Shown here piece after piece: positions 16,175 to 24,322 of a stretch of DNA of 64,000 bases. This DNA is from CAJQQK01 sp963696075 (GTDB taxonomy: Bacteria > Pseudomonadota > Alphaproteobacteria > Rhizobiales > Hyphomicrobiaceae). The notes under the pieces are model-generated. The model saw only the letters and a program-made list of their open reading frames with translations, was not told the DNA's origin and searched no databases. A program made the translations under genes and the position numbers. The DNA lies in the NCBI GenBank assembly GCA_963696075.1, contig CAVOJD010000006.1:62001-126000 (forward strand), given 5' to 3'. The number at the start of each line of letters is the position of its first letter. Position 1 is the first letter of the stretch.

Positions 16175-17641
16175 ATGACGGGCGCGGCTCCCGAAGGCCC
16201 CAACAGCCCACCTGAAAGCCCGCGACCCATGCCGGGGCAGTCGCCTATTCCCGCCCGCGTCGGCAAATACCGGATCGACGGCATCATCGGCCGCGGCGCC
16301 GTCGGCATCGTCTACAAGGGCTTCGACGAAACCATCGGCCGCCCGCTCGCAATCAAGACGCTGCGCGTCGATGCCATCGCGGACCCCGCCCATCACGAAG
16401 CCGTCCTCAAGCGCTTCGGCCAGGAAGCCCGCTCCGCCGGCCAATGCCTGCATCCAAACATCGTCACCGTGTTCGATTACGTCGAACAGGACGGCGCACC
16501 GTATATCGTCATGGAGTATGTCGATGCCGGCACCCTGGAGAATGTCATCACGTCCGGCCACATGCTGCCGATCCGCCAGGTGGGCGAGATCATGGCGCAG
16601 CTCCTCTTTGCCCTCGAACACGCCCACGCCAAGGGCGTCATCCACCGCGACGTCAAGCCCGCGAACATCCTCTGCCCGTCGGCGAGCTCCATCAAGGTGA
16701 CGGACTTCGGCGTCGCCCGCTTTGACGCGCTGAACCTGACGATCACCAATCCGGGCTTCGGCGCGATCGGCACGCCGAACTACATGTCGCCTGAACAGTT
16801 CCTTGGCCGCCCCGTCGACAAGCGCGCCGATCTGTTCTCGGCAGGCGTCATCCTCTTCCAGCTCCTCGCCGGCGCGAAGCCGTTCATTGCCCGCGACGTG
16901 CCTGAATTGATGCACAAACTGCTCAACGAGCGCCCTCCTGCGTTGGCGACATTGCGGCCCGGCATCGGCACGCACCTCGACCACGTCGTCCAAACGGCAC
17001 TGGCGCGCAATCCGGCCGACCGCTACCCCAGTGCCGATGCGTTCATCGACGCCCTGAACGCGGCAATCGACGCCACCGACCTCGATACGGCCCCGCCGCT
17101 GGATCTCACCAAAATCTCGGTCGTCGACGACGGGGCGGCATCTCAACACCACAACGAGAGATCAGCCAGCAAGGCAGGCTTGTCCCAGACCATGGACGCC
17201 CGCCTCGCGCCCGAAACGCTCGGAGCAGTGGAAAACGAGCTTGCCAAGTCGATGGGCCCGATCGCAAAGCTGATCGTCCGGCGGGCCGCCGCCGCCTCGA
17301 CCGATCCCGACGACCTGCTCGATTCCCTGTCCGGCGTCCTGCCCGCAGGCCACGAAGCAACCACCTTCCGCGCCATGGCCGCAACCGTCATCCGCGGTGA
17401 CAGCCAGCTCGCCGCGATCCGGCTTGACGCGAAGATCCTCCCCGATGAGATCGCGGCCGCAACAGCAGCGCTGATGCCGTTTCTCGGCCCGGTCGCCAAG
17501 GTCATCGTCAAGCGCGAAGCCCAATCCGCAATCGGACGCCACGACTTTGTCACGCGCCTCGAACAAACGCTGACGGACGAAGCGGACCGCGCCGCGTTCC
17601 GCAAGGCGATGTCCATCCCCAGCCAGGACGGACAGCGGTGA
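16175..17641 (+). CDS. Hanks-type serine/threonine protein kinase with duplicated C-terminal domain
   Basis: A 488-residue soluble kinase with no membrane segment. Kinase core residues 30-295: Gly loop IGRGAVGIVYKG, Lys61 in LAIKTL, catalytic loop HRDVKPANIL (Asp159), DFG at 177-179, and TPNYMSPEQ in place of APE. The C-terminal part carries two copies of a roughly 60-residue unit at 344-406 and 422-480, each with the core LGPxAKxIVxRxA (SMGPIAKLIVRRAA; FLGPVAKVIVKREA). The same unit ends the cyclase-like protein encoded next. The cyclase GTG overlaps this gene's stop (GTGA), so the two are coupled. Together with the upstream HAMP sensor this looks like a signalling operon. Substrates are unknown. 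Confidence 0.93.
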   Translation: MTGAAPEGPNSPPESPRPMPGQSPIPARVGKYRIDGIIGRGAVGIVYKGFDETIGRPLAIKTLRVDAIADPAHHEAVLKRFGQEARSAGQCLHPNIVTVFDYVEQDGAPYIVMEYVDAGTLENVITSGHMLPIRQVGEIMAQLLFALEHAHAKGVIHRDVKPANILCPSASSIKVTDFGVARFDALNLTITNPGFGAIGTPNYMSPEQFLGRPVDKRADLFSAGVILFQLLAGAKPFIARDVPELMHKLLNERPPALATLRPGIGTHLDHVVQTALARNPADRYPSADAFIDALNAAIDATDLDTAPPLDLTKISVVDDGAASQHHNERSASKAGLSQTMDARLAPETLGAVENELAKSMGPIAKLIVRRAAAASTDPDDLLDSLSGVLPAGHEATTFRAMAATVIRGDSQLAAIRLDAKILPDEIAAATAALMPFLGPVAKVIVKREAQSAIGRHDFVTRLEQTLTDEADRAAFRKAMSIPSQDGQR

Positions 17642-18684
17642 CCGGCGCCACCGATCACGGCGCCCGGCGTGGGGCCGGCGGCAAGCCAACCAGCCGCCGG
17701 TCATTGCGCGCCGTCCTCTCCGCCGACCTTGCCGGCTTCAGCGGCCAGGTGTCGGTCGACGAGACCAGCACCCTGATCGCCTTCAAAGAGTTGCGCGATA
17801 TTGCGCTCGCCCAACTCGAAAAACACAACGGCTGGCTGTTCGGCATGCCCGGAGACGGCCTTTTCGCGTTGTTCGAAAGCGCCGTCGACGCGGTCGAATG
17901 CGCGATAGAACTGCAACAGCAACTCGCGGAACGCCAACAGCTCGCCGGCCTGCCGATGCGCATTGGCATTCATTTGGGCGAAGTCCTGTTCGACAACGAA
18001 CTCCCCTTCGGTGAGGCGCTTGCCATCGCAGCGCGCCTCGAGGCGTTGGCGGAGCCTGGTGCCATCCTCATTTCAGCCCCCGTGTTCGACGCCGTCTCCG
18101 CGCGCATAAACGCCACCTTCGAGAACCGCGGCACACCGCGCCTGAAGAACATCCCGCGCCGCATCCCGACGTTCTCCGTCAAGCCACTGGCGAAACCGAG
18201 GCGCGAAGCTGGCAACGACGAAACCTCGGCCCTCGATCACACGATGCACCTCGACCGCCGCCAGTTGCGCCAGGTCCGCGACGGCACCTACACGCCATCA
18301 CCACCCGCGACCTCGGCCCCCGGCGGCGAGCCGCCGCCGCCAGCCTCATCGCGCCCGGCGCCCCCCGCTGAACAGGCTCCGGCATCAGCGCTCCCGGAAT
18401 TCTCGCCCACAGAACCACCCGAATGTCCGCCTGCAACTGTGCCGCCCGCCCCTGTGTCACCAGCAGGCACCGGCATGTCCCTCGAAATGCGTGAGCACAT
18501 CGCCGATCTACTGGCGTTCTATCTGGGTCCGATGGCCCGCGTCATGGTCGAGCGCTTCGCCCGGCAGGCAGACACGCCCGAACAACTCGTGGCCTTTCTC
18601 GAGGACGAGATCCCCGACCGCGACGAACGCATGGCCTTCCGCCTGCGCGCCACCCAGGTCATCCTCAACGACAACCAATCCTGA
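17638..18684 (+). CDS. Class III adenylate/guanylate cyclase-like protein with shared C-terminal domain
   Basis: A 348-residue soluble protein. Residues 22-185 form a class III cyclase homology domain: metal ligand Asp30 in LSADLAGFS, Asp73 in GMPGDGLFALFES, MRIGIHLGEV, and the conserved GEALAIAARLEALAEPGAIL. In active cyclases this last stretch normally reads GxxVNxAARL; here the transition-state Asn is Ala129 while Arg133 is kept, so catalysis may be weak, altered or absent. Residues 220-278 are a Pro/Ala-rich linker. Residues 282-342 are one copy of the LGPMARVMVERFA domain that occurs twice in the preceding kinase. The GTG start overlaps the kinase stop. Nucleotide specificity cannot be called. 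Confidence 0.85.
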   Translation: MTGATDHGARRGAGGKPTSRRSLRAVLSADLAGFSGQVSVDETSTLIAFKELRDIALAQLEKHNGWLFGMPGDGLFALFESAVDAVECAIELQQQLAERQQLAGLPMRIGIHLGEVLFDNELPFGEALAIAARLEALAEPGAILISAPVFDAVSARINATFENRGTPRLKNIPRRIPTFSVKPLAKPRREAGNDETSALDHTMHLDRRQLRQVRDGTYTPSPPATSAPGGEPPPPASSRPAPPAEQAPASALPEFSPTEPPECPPATVPPAPVSPAGTGMSLEMREHIADLLAFYLGPMARVMVERFARQADTPEQLVAFLEDEIPDRDERMAFRLRATQVILNDNQS

Positions 18685-18718
18685 AATATTTCGCGAAACC
18701 GCTGCACCACGTTTCGCG

Positions 18719-19399
18719 TCACGCATCATCGCCAAGCTCGGCAATCTCTTCCAGCCGCTCGAGGTCGTGAATCTCCATGTTGCCGCGCGCCTGGCTCAGT
18801 AATCCCTCATCCGCCCACCGGTTCAGCGTCTTGTTGAGGCTCTCGCGTGACATCTGCGCCCAGCGTGCCAACTCGCCTTGCGTCAGGTTCATCGCAACGT
18901 GAATGCCGCTCGGTGTCTCGTGACCATAATCGCGAGACAGGAAAACGATCAGCCGCGCCAGCCGTTCCGAGGCCGAACGCAGCGCGGAATCTTCCATCCG
19001 CTGGCTCACCCACCGCATCCGGTTGCACAACAGCGCGATGGCGTTGCGTGCCAGTTGCGGGTCTCTGTCGAGGGCATAGTCGAAGGCTGCTCGCGTGATC
19101 ACGATCAGCTCCGCCTTTTCAAGCGCCGACGCCCCCGCCGTGCGCTCACTGCCATCAAGAACGGCGATCTCGCCGAGACACGCGCCTGGCCCCAGCACGT
19201 TGAGCGTCACCTCGGCGCCGCTTGCCGACACCGCCCAGATCCGCATCCGGCCCTTCGCCACGACATACATGTGGTCGGCCGCATCGCCGAAATTGAACAG
19301 CAACTCGCCCTTCGCCAGCTTGCGCACGCCGACACGCGACCTCAGCCCCGCAAGCGTTTCCTCGGCGAGGTTCGCGAATAATTCGTTCTGCTCGATCAT
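18719..19399 (-). CDS. Crp/Fnr-family transcriptional regulator
   Basis: A 226-residue DNA-binding regulator with an N-terminal cyclic-nucleotide-binding fold and C-terminal winged helix. The phosphate-binding cassette LGEIAVLDGSERTAGA keeps Glu77 and Arg86-Thr87, the positions that contact cyclic nucleotide in E. coli CRP (Glu72, Arg82-Ser83). No Cys cluster for an FeS centre is present. The recognition helix AQMSRESLNKTLNRW retains Arg185-Glu186 and has Lys190 where CRP has Arg185, so recognition of TGTGA half-sites is expected. The ATG at 19399 has GGGAGG 6 bases upstream; the frame continues to 19465 without support. It is divergent from the RTX gene and next to the cyclase-like gene. Confidence 0.93.
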   Translation of the reverse strand: MIEQNELFANLAEETLAGLRSRVGVRKLAKGELLFNFGDAADHMYVVAKGRMRIWAVSASGAEVTLNVLGPGACLGEIAVLDGSERTAGASALEKAELIVITRAAFDYALDRDPQLARNAIALLCNRMRWVSQRMEDSALRSASERLARLIVFLSRDYGHETPSGIHVAMNLTQGELARWAQMSRESLNKTLNRWADEGLLSQARGNMEIHDLERLEEIAELGDDA

Positions 19400-19487
19400 G
19401 GCATCCTCCCGGGTGATGCGCCCTGCCACGCCTGTGTGGACCCGCGCTCGACCGCCCCGAAACAAAAATCAAAAAAAATTCTCAACC

Positions 19488-19503
19488 TGTGAAGCAGATC
19501 ACG
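19488..19503. promoter_or_regulatory. CRP-type operator before the RTX gene (TGTGA-N6-TCACG)
   Basis: TGTGA-AGCAGA-TCACG matches the TGTGA-N6-TCACA consensus at 9 of 10 positions. It lies between the divergent Crp-family gene (89 bases away) and the RTX gene (124 bases before its ATG), so it could serve both, including autoregulation. An A-rich tract (19461-19478) lies beside it. Confidence 0.6.
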
Positions 19504-19626
19504 GTTGCGGAAACGGGATCGGCGCAAATTCCAATTGTCGCTGATGAGACGCCAACAACGGGTGCTCAGCCAGCGGCACCGAAAACGTCAACTCAACACG
19601 CGAAGCAAACCAGAAGGAATAGTGAC

Positions 19627-20703
19627 ATGCCTGCTCCCATCTTTGGAACCAACCTCAACGACCTCCTGAACGGCACGCCGAACGACGACGTCATCGTCGG
19701 GCGCGCAGGAGACGATCGCATCAACGGCGCCGCCGGCGATGACCATCTCTTCGGCAACACCGGCAACGACCGGATCTTCGGTGGCTCCGGCAACGACCGC
19801 ATCGAAGGCAACGAAGGCAACGACTGGCTGTACGGACAGTCGGGCAACGACACGATCTTCGGCCAGGAAGGCAATGATACCATCCGCGGCGGTTCCGGCA
19901 ACGACTGGGTCGACGGCGGCTCCGGCAATGACTGGATCCACGGCGGCTCGGGCAACGACGAACTCCTCGGCGGCGACGGCCATGACACCGTCTTCGGTGG
20001 CTCGGGCAACGACAAGATCGATGGCGGCCAGGGTAACGACAGCCTGCATGGCGGTTCCGGCGACGACGCCGTCCATGGTGGTGACGGCAACGACACCATC
20101 ACCGGTGGTCAGGGCAACGACGAGCTCTACGGCCAGGATGGCCACGACACCGTCGACGGTGGCTCCGGCAACGACGTCATTCGTGGCGGCCAGGGCGACG
20201 ATGACCTTTCCGGTGGCCAGGGTAACGACCAGCTCTATGGCGACCAGGGCAGCGACGTCCTGCAGGGTAATGCCGGCGACGACTATATGCGGGGCGGTGA
20301 TGGCACCGACTTCCTGGTCGGCGGCACCGGCGACGACACGATGCGCGGCGATGCCGGCAACGACTACATGTGGGGCGAGGCCGGGAACGACACGATGCAC
20401 GGCGGGACCGGTGACGACAGGCTCGACGGTGGTCGCGGTGATGACGTGATGTATGGCGGAGCGGGCGCGGACACGTTCGTCTTCGACCAGCAGGCCACGG
20501 ACTTTGACCGTGACGTCGTCAAGGACTTCGACACCAACGCCGACACGCTGGACCTGTCCGGCACCAACCTCAACAGCTGGGCCGCCTTCCAGGCCGCTGC
20601 CACCGAAATCAACGGCAGCACCTATATCGACACCGGCCTCGGCTACATCGAACTGGAGAACGTCCAGCTCGCTGACATCGGACAGGAAGACGTGAGCTTC
20701 TAA
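19627..20703 (+). CDS. RTX calcium-binding protein, type I secretion substrate
   Basis: A 358-residue acidic protein made almost wholly of about 30 tandem RTX nonapeptides (GGxGNDxLx type) spanning roughly residues 15-290. These form a Ca2+-loaded beta-roll after export. The C-terminal ~75 residues (GADTFVFDQQ, then DVVKDFDTNADTLDLSGTNL and a final EDVSF) have the serralysin-type end that serves as an uncleaved type I secretion signal. No enzymatic or toxin domain is present, so it is more likely a structural or matrix protein than a protease. The ATG at 19627 has GAAGGA upstream; the GTG at 19489 in the same frame lies inside the CRP-type site and is unlikely. The secretion ABC and HlyD genes follow. 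Confidence 0.9.
   Translation: MPAPIFGTNLNDLLNGTPNDDVIVGRAGDDRINGAAGDDHLFGNTGNDRIFGGSGNDRIEGNEGNDWLYGQSGNDTIFGQEGNDTIRGGSGNDWVDGGSGNDWIHGGSGNDELLGGDGHDTVFGGSGNDKIDGGQGNDSLHGGSGDDAVHGGDGNDTITGGQGNDELYGQDGHDTVDGGSGNDVIRGGQGDDDLSGGQGNDQLYGDQGSDVLQGNAGDDYMRGGDGTDFLVGGTGDDTMRGDAGNDYMWGEAGNDTMHGGTGDDRLDGGRGDDVMYGGAGADTFVFDQQATDFDRDVVKDFDTNADTLDLSGTNLNSWAAFQAAATEINGSTYIDTGLGYIELENVQLADIGQEDVSF
19669..20484 (+). repeat. Thirty tandem 27-bp RTX units
   Basis: The DNA repeats with a 27-base period encoding GGxGNDxhx, with about 30 copies by reading the translation. Many copies share GGCTCCGGCAACGAC-like text, so recombination could change copy number, and short-read assembly may be unreliable here. 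The long opposite-strand open frames over this stretch are a by-product of the repeat. Confidence 0.85.
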
Positions 20704-20735
20704 GGAAGCCCATCGATGATCATCAACGCGACTGA

Positions 20736-20759
20736 GATGGCCGGCCCCCGCCGGCCATC
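20736..20759 (+). terminator. Perfect 10-bp GC hairpin after the RTX gene
   Basis: GATGGCCGGC (20736-20745) pairs perfectly with GCCGGCCATC (20750-20759) around CCCC. It lies 33 bases after the RTX stop. The following ATCATTTCC is only moderately T-rich. It probably ends or strongly attenuates RTX transcription before the secretion genes, which have their own CRP-type site. Confidence 0.7.
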
Positions 20760-20854
20760 ATCATTTCCATGTCTCCTCGTTTCCATGTCCGCGGAGCATT
20801 TCCAAACCTCCTCGCGAAATGGGCGCCAACCTCGAAAGAACATTTTTTCCCCCG

Positions 20855-20870
20855 TGTGATGCCCTTCACA
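20855..20870. promoter_or_regulatory. Perfect CRP-type operator before the type I secretion ABC gene
   Basis: TGTGA-TGCCCT-TCACA is a full match to the E. coli CRP consensus palindrome TGTGA-N6-TCACA. It lies 71 bases before the ATG of the secretion ABC gene, a normal distance for an activator site. Confidence 0.65.
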
Positions 20871-20940
20871 GACCCCGCCGCGACGCGGCCCTAGGTTCAT
20901 GGACAACACCAACCAAGCCATCCTTCTGTGAGGCAGCGCC

Positions 20941-22851
20941 ATGACCGAGACCAAGCCCAAATCCCACAACAACCTCCTCAAGGAGGCCTTCGCCAAGATC
21001 CGGCTGCCGATCTGGGGCATCACCTTTATCAGCATGATCTCGAACCTGCTCATGCTGACCGGTCCGATGTTCATGATGCTGGTTTACGACAAGGTCCTGA
21101 CCTCGAAAAGCGTCGCCTCGCTGGTCGCGTTGAGTGTCCTTGCCCTGATCCTTTATGCAACTTACGGACTGCTCGACATGATGCGCTCGAAGCTCTTGGC
21201 GCGGGTCGGCACGACGTTCGATCATTCACTTGCGCCCCGCCTTTTTGATGCGACGCTCCGCCTGCCGCTTTTCATGGGGCCCCACTCCAAGAAGCACGAG
21301 CCGCTCCAGGATCTGGCCCTGGTGCGCAACTACCTGATGAGCGCCGGACCGTCCGCGGTCTTCGACCTTCCGTGGATGCCGATCTACTTCATCTTTCTGT
21401 GGCTCGTACACCCGGTGCTCGGTATGACGGCGCTCGGCGGCGCCCTCATCCTGGTGATTATCGCGTCCCTCAATCAGCTCTCCGCCAAGGACAACACCCG
21501 CACCTCCGCGGAAAAAATGGCCGCCACGCAGTCGATGCTCGTTGACGCCAAGCGCAACGCCGAGGCCGTCGCCGCCATGAGCATGACCAGCGACCTGTGC
21601 AAGCGCTGGGGCGACGACTACGTCGGCGCGATTGCAGGCGCGCGCAATCTCGCCGACCACACCGGCTTTTTCAGCGCCGTAACGAAGACCTTCCGCTTTA
21701 TCCTGCAATCGACAATGCTCGCGATCGGCGCCTATCTCGTCATCGCCGATCAGCTCTCGGCCGGCAGCATGATCGCGTGCTCGATCATCATGTCGCGCGC
21801 CCTCTCACCGGTCGACCAGATGATCGCGAACTGGAAAGGGCTCGGCGCCGCCTGGCAGGCCTATCAGCGCGTCAGGCTGCTCACCAACGCCATTCCCCAG
21901 ATGCTTGATCAACAGCACGCCCTTCCCGCGCCGACCCGCTCGCTGTCCGTCCGCGATGTCGCGGTCGTCCCCCCGGGCGGCGTCAAGCCGACGCTGACCG
22001 GCGTCTCCTTCGAGATCGAAGCGGGCGACGCGCTTGGCATCATCGGCCCGAGCGGCTGTGGAAAATCGACCCTGGTGCGCACACTGGTCGGCGCCTGGGC
22101 GGCCGCCCGCGGCGAAGTCCGTCTCGATGGCGCGATCATTTCGCAGTATTCCGCTGCAACGCTCGGGCGCGCCATCGGCCATCTGCCGCAGAGCATCGAG
22201 ATCTTCGACGGCACCATCGCCGAAAACATCGCCCGCTTCTCGAAGTCGGCAACGCCTGAGGACGTCATGGCTGCAGCCAGGCTCGCCGGCGTCCACGACA
22301 TGATCCTGAATTTCCCCGAGGGCTACGAAACCCCCGTCGGCGAGGGTGGCGCAGCGCTCTCTGGCGGCCAGCGCCAGCGGATCGGCCTGGCGCGCGCGCT
22401 CTACGGAAACCCCTTCGTGGTTGTGCTCGATGAGCCCAATTCGAACCTCGACCCGCTCGGGGAGCAATATCTCAACGAGGCCATCGAGCGCATGCGCGAA
22501 AGCGGCCAGATCGTCGTCATTGTCGCCCACCGGCCGAGCGCGATCTTTGCCGCCAACAAGATCCTCTCGCTGCGCAACGGCCGCGCCGAGATGTTCGGCC
22601 CCAAGAAGCAGGTTCTCGCGGCTCTTTTCCCCCGCCACGGCCAGCCCCACAAACCGCAGCCCGTGCGCGGCATCACCGGCGATCAGGGCGAGCAACCGAT
22701 AAGCACCTCCCGGCCGACGGCACCGGGGCGGGCGAGCGCAACCGTGACGCCGATGTACCCCGAGCCGCCGCCGGGGCCCGAGACCAGCACGCGCCTGATG
22801 GACCGGCTTGGCCAGCAATCTCCGACCACCGCGGGGCAGGCCCCGGCCTGA
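20941..22851 (+). CDS. Type I secretion system permease/ATPase (PrtD-like)
   Basis: A 636-residue inner-membrane ABC exporter. Hydrophobic segments fill residues 20-300; the ATPase domain follows with Walker A GPSGCGKST, signature LSGGQRQRIGLARALYG, Walker B VVVLDEPNSNLD and switch His in VIVAHRPSA. There is no N-terminal C39 or C39-like domain, which places it with PrtD/AprD-type exporters of RTX proteases rather than HlyB. The C-terminus carries a Pro-rich tail. With the RTX protein upstream and HlyD-type adaptor downstream, it forms the inner-membrane part of a type I secretion machine. The TolC-like outer-membrane partner is not in this window. Confidence 0.94.
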   Translation: MTETKPKSHNNLLKEAFAKIRLPIWGITFISMISNLLMLTGPMFMMLVYDKVLTSKSVASLVALSVLALILYATYGLLDMMRSKLLARVGTTFDHSLAPRLFDATLRLPLFMGPHSKKHEPLQDLALVRNYLMSAGPSAVFDLPWMPIYFIFLWLVHPVLGMTALGGALILVIIASLNQLSAKDNTRTSAEKMAATQSMLVDAKRNAEAVAAMSMTSDLCKRWGDDYVGAIAGARNLADHTGFFSAVTKTFRFILQSTMLAIGAYLVIADQLSAGSMIACSIIMSRALSPVDQMIANWKGLGAAWQAYQRVRLLTNAIPQMLDQQHALPAPTRSLSVRDVAVVPPGGVKPTLTGVSFEIEAGDALGIIGPSGCGKSTLVRTLVGAWAAARGEVRLDGAIISQYSAATLGRAIGHLPQSIEIFDGTIAENIARFSKSATPEDVMAAARLAGVHDMILNFPEGYETPVGEGGAALSGGQRQRIGLARALYGNPFVVVLDEPNSNLDPLGEQYLNEAIERMRESGQIVVIVAHRPSAIFAANKILSLRNGRAEMFGPKKQVLAALFPRHGQPHKPQPVRGITGDQGEQPISTSRPTAPGRASATVTPMYPEPPPGPETSTRLMDRLGQQSPTTAGQAPA

Positions 22852-22887
22852 TGCCCCTCGCGCAGGATCACGAAAAGATCGCCGGCG

Positions 22888-22903
22888 TGTGAGACACCTC
22901 ACA
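22888..22903. promoter_or_regulatory. Perfect CRP-type palindrome before the HlyD gene, inside a larger inverted repeat
   Basis: TGTGA-GACACC-TCACA is a full match to TGTGA-N6-TCACA, in the 121-base gap between the secretion ABC gene and hlyD. It is framed by GCCGGCG (22881-22887) and CGCCGGC (22910-22916), an inverted repeat that could also fold in RNA. The centre is about 78 bases before the hlyD ATG. Confidence 0.6.
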
Positions 22904-22972
22904 GCCATGCGCCGGCAAGCAGACCATCATCATCCTCGAAGATCGACAATCGCAAACCAAGGAACCGACGCC

Positions 22973-24292
22973 ATGACCGCCTTCGAGGTAGATCTCGCCA
23001 GCACCCAGGCTTCCATGCGCCGCCTGATCCAGGTGTTCGCGATCACGCTGTGCGTCCTCGTGTTCGGGATTGGCGGCTGGGCCGTCGCCTCGAAGATCGA
23101 GAGCGCGGTCATCGCCACCGGCAAGTTCGTCGTCAAGTCGAGCGGCCAGGCCGTCCAGCACCTGAGCGGCGGCATCGTCGGAGAGATCCTCGTCAAGGAA
23201 GGCGACCGCGTCACGAAAGGTCAACTCGTCATGCGCCTCGACGCAGCGCAGGTGGAAGCCCAGCTTGGCATCGTGCGCCGTGAGATCATTGACCTGGCCG
23301 TCAAGCGTGCGCGCCTTGTCGCCGAGCGCGATCATCAACCGACTCTGGCCCGTCCCACCATCAAGAACAGTACGCCCCATGACATGGATGTCATGCAGGC
23401 AGCCGCCGCCCTCCATCAGACATTGCTCACCGCGCGCCTCTCAGCCTTCCAAAGCCAGATGCAGCAGCTCAACGAGCAGCATGCGCAAATCGATAGCGAG
23501 ATCGATGGCCTGCGCGGTCTTGCCCAGGCCCGCAAGGACGAACTCGTCCAACTCGATGCCGATCTTGAAGCCTTCAACCGCCTCGATAAGAAGCGCTTGA
23601 TCCGCCGCTCCGTCCTGCGCCAGGCCCGCCGCCAGTCGAGCCGTGCGCGCGGTGACATCCTCGACATCGACTCCCGCCTCGCCGCCAAGCGTTCGAAGCT
23701 CTCCGAAATCCGTTTCCGCATCCGTGAAACCAGCCGCAAACACAGCTCCGAGATCCTCGATAAGCTTCAGGAAACCACCTCGCTGCTCGCCAAGGCGCAA
23801 GAAAAATATCACGCGGCGAAGGACCAGATGACCCGCCTTGCCATCCGCGCCCCCGCCGCTGGCATCGTCCATGAGCTTCAGGCCCACACGGTCGGTGGCG
23901 TCATCAAGCCCGGCCAGCCCGTCATGACCATCGTGCCCGACGATGATCCCCTCCTCGTCACCGCCCGCATCAAGCCGACCGAGATCGACCAGGTCCACAC
24001 CGGCCAGAAAGCCTCCGTACGGATCAGCGCCTTCAAGCAGAAGGTCTCGCCGGAACTCGATGGCGAAGTCATCAACGTCGCGGCAGACCGGAGCCTCGAC
24101 GAACGCACCGGCCAGACGTTCTTCGAAGTGAAGATCGCGATTTCGCCCGGACAGCACGCCAAACTCGGGCCCAAGAAACTGACGCCCGGCCTGCCCGCCG
24201 ATGTGTTCATCAAGGGCGAACCGCGCCGCGTCATCACGTACCTGACCCAGCCGCTGACCGATCAGATCGGTCTCACCTTCCGAGAAGAATAG
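22973..24292 (+). CDS. Type I secretion periplasmic adaptor (HlyD family)
   Basis: A 439-residue membrane-fusion protein. One membrane helix lies near the N-terminus (LIQVFAITLCVLVFGIGGWAVA), followed by the lipoyl/beta segment VIATGKFVVKSSGQAVQHLS, then GGIVGEILVKEGDRVTKGQLVMRLD. Long alpha-helical hairpins occupy residues 90-290. The C-terminal beta domain has RAPAAGIVHELQAHTVGGVI, then VMTIVPDDD and the family ending YLTQPLTDQIGLTFREE. It joins the ABC exporter to a TolC-like channel. The ATG at 22973 places the helix correctly; the frame extends back to 22808 through unsupported sequence. Confidence 0.94.
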   Translation: MTAFEVDLASTQASMRRLIQVFAITLCVLVFGIGGWAVASKIESAVIATGKFVVKSSGQAVQHLSGGIVGEILVKEGDRVTKGQLVMRLDAAQVEAQLGIVRREIIDLAVKRARLVAERDHQPTLARPTIKNSTPHDMDVMQAAAALHQTLLTARLSAFQSQMQQLNEQHAQIDSEIDGLRGLAQARKDELVQLDADLEAFNRLDKKRLIRRSVLRQARRQSSRARGDILDIDSRLAAKRSKLSEIRFRIRETSRKHSSEILDKLQETTSLLAKAQEKYHAAKDQMTRLAIRAPAAGIVHELQAHTVGGVIKPGQPVMTIVPDDDPLLVTARIKPTEIDQVHTGQKASVRISAFKQKVSPELDGEVINVAADRSLDERTGQTFFEVKIAISPGQHAKLGPKKLTPGLPADVFIKGEPRRVITYLTQPLTDQIGLTFREE

Positions 24293-24322
24293 TCGTCAAC
24301 CCGATCGACACGGAGATGGACG

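Noticed and set aside
19489..19626. GTG start at 19489 for the RTX protein
   Set aside because: It would place the CRP-type site inside the coding region and adds 46 residues unlike RTX proteins. ATG 19627 has its own ribosome-binding site.
19588..20400. Long opposite-strand open frames over the RTX gene
   Set aside because: They mirror the 27-base repeat period and have Val/Ala/Pro repeats with no family resemblance, so they are shadows of the real gene.
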